The translations under genes and the position numbers were made by a program. 64,000 nucleotides of DNA from Mercenaria mercenaria. Taxonomy: Eukaryota; Mollusca; Bivalvia; Venerida; Veneridae. A model generated the notes under the pieces. The model worked only from the letters and a program-made list of their open reading frames with translations. It was not told the origin of the DNA and did no database searches. The stretch lies in the NCBI RefSeq assembly GCF_021730395.1, contig NC_069363.1, positions 45,685,001 through 45,749,000 of the forward strand, given 5' to 3'. Below are positions 46,124 through 55,865 of this stretch, one piece after another. Position 1 is the first letter of the stretch; each line of letters begins with the position of its first letter.

Positions 46124-47026
46124 TTATATAATAAGAATTGCAACAGTTATGGAAATAAAATACATCAGTGACAGTATAAAACATATTTTGTCGAAAACAC
46201 CTGCAACATCCTGCCAAGAAGCCTCCGCGAATGGTTCCTCCATCTCGTGTCCAAATTGTCTTCCTTTTATTTCTTTTTGAATAGACGCTATTTTGTTTTT
46301 ACGAGTCTTGGACACATTAGTTTTTCGTATTTTACAACATGTAGCCATTTTGTAAATCAGAGTATAAGCAGACGACATTTTGGTTGAAGACTCTCTGTAA
46401 AACAGACGCAAGTTTAACATTACACAGATCATGATAAAAACACTTCCGTTGAACAAAGCAAGGAGAAAATAGCAAAGCAAAGACATTGGGGCGGATGTTT
46501 TTGGTACATTGTCACTAACTAGAGTCATGAAAACTGCGAAAGATAACAACATTGTTACCGTATATGATATTCGCTCGCCACTTTCTGCTGGAATCACAAA
46601 GGCTAAGCAATTCAAAAATGCCAGCAAACATATTGGTAAAATAATGTTAACTACAAAATATCCCGATCTCCTGGTAAACCAAATGTCAAACTGTACAAAG
46701 GATACGTCATTACTGATGTAATCTGACGCAGATAAAGATCCTAGCTTCCACTGGCCGTGTTCCTTGTAGTAAGGAGTTTCGACCTTGTCGCCTGCCGAAT
46801 ATAGTCTGATTTCGTTTGCTTGATATGACCAAGGTGTGAACGCTATCCAACACATCTGCTTATCGAAAGGATATCTGTATATATCATAGGAACATCTTGT
46901 GTTAAAAACATCGCCTGGATGCCAAATGACAGTACCGTTATACAAAACCCGCGCAAGGACCCTATCGGCATTTAGACGACTGATCTCCCTCGAAGGGTTT
47001 CCTAAGATGAGCGGTGGTACCCAAAT
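46124..47026 (-). CDS. nAChR-like exon 2: Cys-loop and four membrane segments
   Basis: Encodes IWVPPLILGNPS onward to the stop at 46124-46126. One exon carries the Cys-loop, loop B-like CWIAFTPWSY and M1-M4. Most vertebrate nAChR genes split this region, so the structure suggests a retroposed or intron-poor lineage. Loop A reads IWVPPLILGN instead of the usual W-x-P-D. Confidence 0.88.
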   Translation of the reverse strand: MWVPPLILGNPSREISRLNADRVLARVLYNGTVIWHPGDVFNTRCSYDIYRYPFDKQMCWIAFTPWSYQANEIRLYSAGDKVETPYYKEHGQWKLGSLSASDYISNDVSFVQFDIWFTRRSGYFVVNIILPICLLAFLNCLAFVIPAESGERISYTVTMLLSFAVFMTLVSDNVPKTSAPMSLLCYFLLALFNGSVFIMICVMLNLRLFYRESSTKMSSAYTLIYKMATCCKIRKTNVSKTRKNKIASIQKEIKGRQFGHEMEEPFAEASWQDVAGVFDKICFILSLMYFISITVAILII

Positions 47027-49095
47027 CTGTTCAAAGAATGCACAAATTACATAAATACTGATATATACCGATACGTATCTGTCATCAAGTACCTGTTTAC
47101 TATATAATATTACATACATACGTGATATATACATTATTTATTCTATACCTATTTTATCTATCCAATCGCGAACGTTCATTTGCAACACGTGACCGTACAA
47201 TATATTACGGTATTTGGATGCACGTGCGTACAAAAATCCTGTATTTTCTGTATTTGAACGCACGCGCGTACAAAAAATCCTGTATTTTCTGTATTTGGAC
47301 GGTTCAACAGCCCCATGTCAATCATACGATAAAGCCCGAAACGCGTGAAAATGTTCCGAATGTAAATCTATGTATAGAGTTTGATTATGCGTCTTGAAAT
47401 CTGGATTTAATTTGAGTTTTTTTGTTACAACACACAAAAACGATTCAAGGGATAACAATGCTATCTGATTTAGATATTAAAACGTTCGTTAATAATCAAA
47501 AACTTAAAAATACAGTAAAAAGGATCATCAGATGTTGGAATATTTGAAAAGTCGCTAAAAGAAGCCGTTCCGGACGAAACCTAGAAATTGGTATCAGCCC
47601 TGACTGTCTGAATAGCTACCTCAGCAGTTTTTATTTAGCGGTTAAGAAACAAAATGGTGAAGATTATGAATGGCAGCGGACGGGCGGTCAGCATCCAAAA
47701 CATGTCTGCTCTATTATTCAGTTTCGTCGGATCTTCACCAAACTTGCTGACAATGTTTGTGGGCATTACATCTCGGCAAATTTCGATAACCAGCCAAATT
47801 GTACCAGACACTCTTTGATTATAGTCCTTGAATTACTCGAAACGGGGAATTTAGCCTTGTCCGCTCCTTTAAGTCGACCAGTTTTCATCCGATCTTCACC
47901 AAACTTGCTGACAATGTTTGTGGGCATAATATCTCAGCCAAGTATTATTACCACGCAAATCGCCAAATGGCTGTTGTAGGGAGGTTGCACCATATACTTT
48001 TTTTAATGATGATACGCAGAAAAAACAACATTCAATGAATTACGTATATTACGTATGAAGTGAAATAAATATAGAATAAAAATTAAGGTTATTTAAGGTC
48101 TAACATTGTTCTGTATAATATATATTTGCACTCATACCAAGCTGGGAAAAACTAGAAAAGGCAGGAATACAATAAAACATTTTTAATTTAAACTATTATT
48201 ATAGTAAGATAAAATAGATACAGAATAAAAAGGTTATTTAACATTGTACTGTACAATACGAGATATATTTGGACTCGTACCCAGCTGAGAAAACCATATT
48301 GAACTCGCCTAGCGGCTCGTCCAATATGGTTTTCTCAGCTGGGTACTCGTCCAAATATATCTCCGTATTGTACAGAACAATGTTAAATAACCTAATAGTA
48401 TATGTCATTATGTAACTGTTGTAAACACTATAGTCTTCAATTTTATGTAATATAAATAACAAAAACTAAGGATATGAACAAAAAAAAACTCGATTTCTTC
48501 TTCGAGCATCTTTGCTATCTACTTAAATAACATTACCCAAATCAAATCTATATGACAGCATTATGTTAGAGCAGCACACACAACAGAGTAAAACACTGGC
48601 AGACTTGACTGAGCCGGTTCTCGACAGCCAATGAAACTTGCAACATCTATATATCAATCAAGTAAGTGTATAAATTCCTATCAAATTTTCACGTTAATGA
48701 TGATATAAATAACCAAAATGAGCTAAACTTACTTTGTTCGGAGAGAACATCACACTTCCAATACCATTCACCAACGGGTTCCACCTAAGCCGTTCATCTA
48801 CCCACACAACTTCTAGGTATCCAACAGAGTGAAGCTCTCCTTCAAGTTCGTCCATGTTTATCAATGCAGTGAGATGATACGATACGCCTATATATAGGGG
48901 AGTCGGACAGTCGAGACATGGTCTTATATCTGTGTTGTAACCGTCAAGCAAAACTTGATGCAAAATGTTTGTTGCATTACTCAGCGTTGCTGACGTCATA
49001 GCCAAAAATCGAGTCAATATCATCAAGATAAAGAATGTTTCATTCATATTTATGATTGCTGAAATTACAGAACATATTAAAACGATCAGCAGCAT
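46124..49095 (-). CDS. Nicotinic acetylcholine receptor-like subunit, 2 exons, 421 aa
   Basis: A pentameric ligand-gated ion channel subunit of the plasma membrane. Exons 48733-49095 and 46124-47026 join in phase 0 (AAA|GTAAGT ... ACAG|ATT). An N-terminal hydrophobic stretch gives a signal peptide, perhaps starting at Met17 (MNETFFILMILT). The extracellular domain has WVDERLRW (98-105) and the Cys-loop C166-x13-C180. M1 is about 243-265; M2 274-292 begins GERISYTVTMLLSF with Glu at -1' and Leu at 9', a cation-type filter; M3 301-325; M4 400-421 ends the protein. There is no vicinal Cys pair in loop C, so it is not a classical alpha subunit. The M3-M4 loop is short (~70 residues) and basic. 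Molluscs have expanded nAChR families; the exact ligand is unknown. Confidence 0.9.
47205..47312. repeat. Two-copy ~53-bp tandem repeat in nAChR-like intron
   Basis: CGTACAAAAATCCTGTATTT with TCTGTATTTG is duplicated (47229 and 47269 regions) with only a few differences. Confidence 0.6.
47640..47965 (+). repeat. Two-unit ~157-bp tandem core in nAChR-like intron
   Basis: TCTTCACCAAACTTGCTGAC and AATGTTTGTGGGCAT occur near 47734 and 47891. This wording is typical of mollusc tandem-core elements. Ends not resolved. Confidence 0.55.
48231..48393. repeat. Long near-perfect hairpin in nAChR-like intron
   Basis: Arms of about 65 bp face each other around GAACTCGCCTAGCGGCTCGTCC. The left arm starts AGGTTATTTAACATTGTACT and holds CCAGCTGAGAAAACCATATT; the right arm is its inverse. 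A diverged half-copy of one arm is at 48087-48160. MITE-like. Confidence 0.8.
48733..49095 (-). CDS. nAChR-like exon 1: signal peptide and N-terminal ligand-binding domain
   Basis: Encodes 121 residues ending SVMFSPNK before GTAAGT. Contains ILHQVLLDGYNTDIRPC, matching the usual LLxxYNxxVRP helix-to-strand segment, then YLEVVWVDERLRWNP (loop D region). An extra CLDC pair at residues 60-63 is not typical. Four Met codons lie in the first 33 residues, so the start is uncertain. Confidence 0.85.
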
Positions 49096-51133
49096 TTATA
49101 AAGAGGGATTTTTTAATTATTTAGATATTTAATAGTGTTGCAATTTAGAAAAGTACATTTTCTGTTCAAGTGATTTCAATAGCGTTTGTGCAGAAAGAAT
49201 GTATTTTTGATAAATTAACATTAAATCTTTTAATTTTATTTTGTACTATTCCTAAGTAAATCATTTACATTTTACATAAGTTATCACCGAGAGTACTACC
49301 GTTTCCTGCTCTCGATAAATCTTTAATTTGTAAACTTTAATTGTCATTCTCAATCTACTGTTCTATCGCTGATTAGATAGCGGTAATTGTTTTCTACGAA
49401 AACAACAACAACAACAACAACAACAATACGCCTATCTGCTGCGAACGAATGGAAATAAAATATATATACAATGTAAAACATTAAAATTTCACAGTGAAAG
49501 TTTTGGTGCTAAATGAGACATGAATATTTTTACTCAAAGCCTTCGGGCGAGTTTCATATTATCTCCACATTTGAAATAATAAAACCATAGCTAGAGCACA
49601 TCTTTAATGTATCAAATGTTTTTATAATCAATAAAAGCACAGTTTAATGTATAATAACAAATCTATATGGTAGATTTAACAAAACAAAAAGTTTCCAATG
49701 AAATTCTAGTCCATGTTATAACACATTTTCGAATTTGTTAACTACTGTGTGAAATTTTATCATTAATATTTACTTACAGAAATTTGATTCGATTGAACTG
49801 CAAGCATAAAATGAATTTCAGTATTCTAGTTTATTACCTGAATCGAGCGATTTCCCCGTGTGTACGATACAGAAATGTCACATGGGTTGGCCACTATTGA
49901 ATTACGTGCCTGATTGCAGTGTAAGTGCGATCATTTATTAATAAATGTTGTAGACTGATTTTGATGATATAAAAAACGTCGGAGACTGGAAATCAAGTGC
50001 TTTCCTCGACACAAAACGTCCGCCAGACATTCTCAATTCTTTTCTCAAACACTTCTCCCAAATGCTTTTTAGAGACCTAATGTGTCATTTGAAATGCTTT
50101 TTATATGACGATGTCAGACAAATTTCAGTATCAAAACTTCGAAATCGGTCATACGTAACGGGAGATACAGAGTGTTATCGGACGACTTTGTCTATAATCG
50201 ACATTGAGCAGTCAAAAGTTCAGATACAGTGTAAAGAATAGGCCGATTTGGAATGCTGTATTCGGCTCGGACCTGGCAAATTATAGGAGGGCCGAATACA
50301 AAACCCCACATCTAGCTACTGTTATAATTAATGACCCTTTTAATATATACCTCCACCTGTTTGTTTTTTGTTTTTGTTATCGAATGTTTACCGATGGTGT
50401 AGTTTTTGAGTGCGCTATTTATAGAACTGTTTCTTTTTTTTCTGCCCGGATGTTTGACAGAATTATGTAGGTGTATTATACACAGTAATTTTTCTATGGT
50501 CAGTTCTAATTGACGATTTTCATTTTTTTTCTGTTAATTTGATGTGTGAAATGTTCTCGTACATATTACTTTGAAGCACAGACCGCTTTGTTTCCAAGAT
50601 CTTTCTCGTCACTTTTGGGTGGCTTCGTTCTTTGAATGTAAGTCTTCTTTGAATATCCTTTTTAACGATCACTGTACTTGTTGCCTTTTTAGCTTTAAAA
50701 CTTTAGTGTAATTGTTGTAACAGAATGAAACGTAGGACAGTTACATCTTGAGGATCAATTGTGAGATCACGTGTAACATGAGATATCCTGATATTAACAG
50801 CATGCATAATTTAACATATCCATTGGGAACAGTCATGTATTATTACCTTTATCAATTAATAAAATACTGACCCTTCGGCTGTACACGTTTAATGGATTGA
50901 CTGTTACAGTGTAATTAACAAGATCCCATAGGTACTTTGTCATTGTTTCCCTTAACAAAAGAGACATGATAGTGAAACTGAGTTCAAGATGCAATTAGAG
51001 TTAAACAAGAGAAGATGAAGTTATTATGCTCGGTATTTTGCTTCAAAATGCACTTAAGCTTACTAAGTCAACACATTTCAGCAAGAAAGAAAACATGAGA
51101 CGTTTATAACATTGCTTCAACATAAGTGACATG
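49096..51133. other. Intergenic upstream of the nAChR-like gene
   Basis: Contains the promoter side of the minus-strand receptor gene, but no clear promoter element was identified. A (CAA)n run lies at 49405-49428. No other gene or classified repeat is seen. Confidence 0.4.
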
Positions 51134-51300
51134 AGCCCGCTCTTTTATCTCAAAAGAAGAGAGCTTAGATTGTTGGGTCACGAGTTCGATTCTCGGACGA
51201 AGCGTAGATTCTGAGGAGTAAGTAGAAGATATTGTATCTGAAATCATTCACCATCCACCTCTGATTCTGTTTTGGAGATTGTTGGCCGTAAAAAGAATCC
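51134..51300 (+). repeat. Worn tRNA-derived SINE
   Basis: GGGTCACGAGTTCGATTCTC (B box region) and TCTGAAATCATTCACCATCC ACCTCTGATTC-like body match the intact SINE at 24345-24636. The head is diverged and the tail is not clear. Confidence 0.65.
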
Positions 51301-54300
51301 CATTACTTGGGTGAAAAGTCAAGCGAATGGTCAGTCTCATCGTTTTCCTATACATGAAGGCCGAACTTGTTTTAATAAATGTCACTGATAATCGACTGTA
51401 TGGTTAATTTCTATTTGAGCATATGTATTCTCATCAGAACAATATGATATTGATTTAAGCTTCACCTGACTGCTATTAAACGGTTTAATGTCTACCTGTA
51501 TTACTAATTAAGGAAATAATGCCTCAGATGGCTTGCCAATAAAACAGTTTGAACAGCTGCAACACTGTTGCAACGACTGAATGAAACTAACAAAATTCTT
51601 AATGTATCTTATGCGCATTTTACAAAGCTACATTATGTTTCATGACATAAATATTTACTTAGTTTTTAGCTCGAACGTGTCGACGTGTGCGATTCCAATG
51701 CTCCCGTTTTCGTAGTTTTAGTTATTGTTTGATCACCCGTTTGATATGGTGTCTGCTTTTCATTATTTTGCTTTCGGCTGAGTGCCTGTGAAATTCAAAT
51801 TTAGTTCTGCTCATTGTTTTCTCGTCTACGGCAAGACCGTTATTTTATCAGGGGAATAAAGGCTATTTTAATGGAATTGCACTCTGTGTATCAGTGAAGG
51901 TTCCATGTATACACCGCCATATGTACACATCTGCGGATGATGCTTCATTGTATTTGGTACTTGTAGCATGTGCAGATGGCGAGTTTTGGGTAGACTGTAC
52001 CATTTACGAAATCTAGCCTACGACATTTTGGGGGTTTAGCAAGGGTCATGTCAGATCTTACATTATGTCATTGTTGGGTGATGCTTTGCAGGGCGACATT
52101 CGACAGGGCGACGTTCAGCGGAGCGCCATTATGACGACTTGCGTGGGGGACGTTCGGCGGGGCGACAATCAGCCTTTGAAGGCACTAGCCTCCGGATTTT
52201 GGCTAAAAGTGATTTTTTTAATTGAAGTTTGGTATATTATGTACATTAGAACATGAGTATTTGTTTCTAAACTATCTTAAAAAGCCAAATCAAGAATAAA
52301 TAAAAATTGCCGGAGTTGGAAATCGAACCCGAGCCGCCGCGACAATGATGACTACCAATATACCAAGGAGGATTACGTACTGAACAGTTGTTAAATATCA
52401 AGCTTTGTAATTAAAGCGATTTACCTCTGTTATTTTCAATATTTAATGCAGGAAAAAGTAAAATCAATTTATTCTTAAATGTTTCCATAACATATAATAT
52501 GTCAGTAACTAAGTTTCAAAGCCTTCTTAAGAAATATCGCAATAATTTTCTAATATCTAAAATTTTCTCTTTTATTTTCGTACGATCTGGAGGTCGGTGC
52601 CTTTAAACTTATATAAAATAAGGGATTTACATTTGTTCATTTAATCCACTTACTGTTCAAAAATATATATGTGTGTCTTTATTTTGTAGTATATGCAAAT
52701 CATAATACTCGTCCAAAAATTATATCATAATAAATCATAATGAAATAAAGATTTAAAAAAAAATACCGATTTCAGAAAAAAATACTGTTTTAGGTCCAAG
52801 AAGTCGAACAATCTTACAGTTATTCAAATATAAGCGTAAACATGTATACAGATTACTTTGTAAAAGTATGATAATAACATCGGTGTCAATTATTTATATT
52901 ATTGTCCGTAAGTGTTGACTTGGCACTCATTTATATCCGCCAATATCTTCGGGTGTTTTCGTTATTTTACGCTAAATCAAGTTTGTCATTTTAACATTTA
53001 AGTTGAATTAATTCGATCATGAACCTTTTGGTGAGGAATAAGTAGTTTATAAGGCTACGAAACATAGAAAAGGAGCTGGAATTCTGAAACGCCTAGTACG
53101 TATTAAAAAGTATTTTAAGATCTTTAGCAAGAATCGGTAGTCTACATTGAGTATTTTACCATCATTGTCAAAAAGTGTCGGGTTTCAAAATGCGGAACAT
53201 ATGTGTCAAAATTCAGAATATAGGTGTCAAAATTCAGAATAAAAAATCTAATACTTATATCTAAAACAAACTCGTCGGCATTGGAGTTAAAAGGGGTTGA
53301 CGACTAAACATGTGTATCTCAAAGTTGGAAAGAAGAAAAAAAAAGCAGCATTCATAGGGGATTTGTAGAACAAACATGTATTCACAATGTTACTACAAAT
53401 GGGTGGAATATTTGCTCGAAATTCATTAAACATTTACAACAATTATTTTTAAGATGCTTCTTGAACTGCTTTATTCTGTAATGCATGCATGTTGATAAAG
53501 AAAAGATACTAAACTTTTGTTGAATTAATATATTTTTTTTTTAAAATTGCAATACTGTGTTTAATTAAAATCTAAAGACAGCTGCCTTTGAATATCCCCT
53601 AATTTTCAAAGTTTGGATTGTATTTCTTTTAAGGACCTTTTTCCTGTTTTGCAAAGTAACTAAAGATTATAAATCATCAAAAAAAACTTTATGCTTGATT
53701 TAGTTTAAGGTTCTAACATTGTTTCTGGTAATATAACCGGCCCATATGTGTATTCTTAAAAATATATCTACGTTAACTAAAATTACCTACATATTTTACC
53801 AATAGCACGGATGCATGGCGGTAAGCTCTCCAACTTCCACGCGCGTTATCATGGGTTTGAATTCAGTTCAGAACATTTTTATCAATTTAATGTAATGTAA
53901 TTAACGCTAAGTCTTACGGATTTTTTAATTTTAAACAGAATGTTAAACATGTATATAACTCTACAAAACAGTCAGTATACCGATATATACATTGAATTCC
54001 GAAAATATACTGCATAAAGCCTTAAAGGGGCCACACTTCCGGACAGTTAAAAACCTTAAAAACTCACCATTTTCATCGAACTGTTATAGATTTTCGTTCT
54101 GATACATTTGCATTAATGTCCCAGTGTTTGGACTTCAAATAACTTGGTGGAACGTAGTTTTCAGCAAGTGCTTATTTTTATTTCATTACAAATGATATTC
54201 ATTTAAAGGAATGGGGTGGCGTGGGTTCAACTTTGTAAGAATCCATCTTAGGGACAGCGCCAATGTACGACAGAACATGTTATGGTCAGATAGACTATTG

Positions 54301-55103
54301 GTAAAGATGTTGTTCGTTTATCAAATATTTCTGTGTTTTGATGACATACTCTTTACCTTAAACGATATTGCCTTTATTCTCACACTATTTTATAAATCAT
54401 ATTTTTCACATTATCTATAGATCTTGTGTTTCTTTTATGTTTTTATTTTTATCGTGCACTGACGTCATTCGTTAGAATTGACCAGTGAATGAACGAACAT
54501 ATATATATAAAATCACGATAAATGTTACAATTTTCCCGCCTTGTAAGTTTACAAATGAAATAAAACATGATATAGTCAGACAGAGGTATCGAACCCACTA
54601 ATCCGAGATTGGTGGCTAAACGTTTTGCCCGCACAGCTACATCTGCACATGCCACGTGTTGATAATGAAATGTATATCTTGTATTGGTGTCGCTGTTTAG
54701 GTTCGGGCACCCCGGAAATTAATTTACAGAAGCATACGGAATAGTTATTAGTGTCACGTCAGTACTTAGGATAGTATATCCGTATATTATTTATTACCAC
54801 TTTCCTTGACTAGGGACAGGATGTACTTACGTACAAACTATGGTCGTAGTTTAGTAGGATTCACAGTGACCCATTACGTAATGTTTAAAGGCGTAGTCAT
54901 TAAAAACAATACATAGAGAAAATAAGTTTCATATCGCATTGCAACAGGACTTGTGCCCCTGAATCGTGCATATGCAATCATGTTATTTTTAGGTACGTAA
55001 CTTTTATGAAAAAGGTCACTGGATCTTTCATTATATCAGTCACGTTATCTATTTCAATTTTCGATATTTTCTTCTTTAGCTGACTAGAACTGACTGATAA
55101 ATA
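51301..55103. other. Intergenic; worn tRNA-like and dispersed repeats
   Basis: 51870-51960 matches the GATGGAATTGCACTCTGT repeat of 19.4 kb. 52073-52170 has a GGGCGACNTTCG-type local repeat. tRNA-like B boxes are at about 52317-52375 (minus), 53805-53868 (+) and 54573-54650 (minus); none folds into an acceptable tRNA. No gene is recognised. Confidence 0.4.
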
Positions 55104-55468
55104 AGATCTGAAAAGTAGATCCCTCGGAAACGCCGAGAACAACGCAAACAGTGAAAATTGCAGACTCGGTTTGATTGAGTCTATTCATGAGCAGCAATGG
55201 AAAATGCAACACTGCCCACGCCCCTAGCACCGGCTTAAGCAGTATTCAATTTTCAAATCTAAATGAGTTGAAATTAATGATCCCGAAGGACCAGAAAATA
55301 TAACAACACTGAGATGAAATCGGGGCGACTTTACGGCCGACACACAGCATTTAACACCCGCTGTTCTGAAGTAAATAAAATCTGAAAAGTAGATCCCTCG
55401 GAAGCACCGAGAACAACGCAAACAGTGAAAATTGCAGACTCGGTTTGATTGAGTCTGTTCATGAGCAG
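55104..55468 (-). repeat. ~90-bp direct repeats bounding a 365-bp segment
   Basis: 55104-55194 and 55377-55468 are almost identical (GAAAAGTAGATCCCTCGGAA, GTGAAAATTGCAGACTCGG, TTTGATTGAGTCTNTTCATG). They belong, inverted, to the dispersed repeat seen at 19.4-19.6 kb. Confidence 0.7.
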
Positions 55469-55668
55469 TAAAGATAAAGACTACTGTTACCATAAGGATG
55501 ATTTGGACAACCCCTAGTAAGGATGACCTTAGCTGTGCTGGATAGGCAATTTGGAATCCAACGTTTCTTAATAAATGCTCTCACACAGCATATATATACT
55601 ACAAAATATACATATATATATATAGTATATAGTTCAGAGAAAAAAAAATTCAATCATTTAAAACTTCA

Positions 55669-55674
55669 TTTATT
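55669..55674 (-). promoter_or_regulatory. Polyadenylation signal for the 828-aa gene
   Basis: TTTATT on + (AATAAA on minus) lies 191 bases past the stop codon of the 55866-58352 gene. Confidence 0.5.
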
Positions 55675-55865
55675 TTCTATGTAGAATGCGCTGTGAACAC
55701 TTAATATAAAATCTAAGTAAATGTATATTAGTCTAAGTGGAGAAATAACAAGACAAGGTTGTAAATACATGATATGAACAGCCTTGTAATTCATAACCTA
55801 ACAAACACAAGATAAATACAAAACACAGATATTAATAACTGGGATAGGTTTCTGGACGGATTGCG

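Noticed and set aside
52305-52378. tRNA-Asp-like sequence on minus strand
   Set aside because: A GTC anticodon-like triplet and a B box are present, but the anticodon stem does not pair. Probably a SINE scrap.
55104-55468. Direct repeats as terminal repeats of a retroelement
   Set aside because: Only 365 bases in all, no primer-binding site or coding remnant, and the same repeat occurs alone elsewhere in the window.
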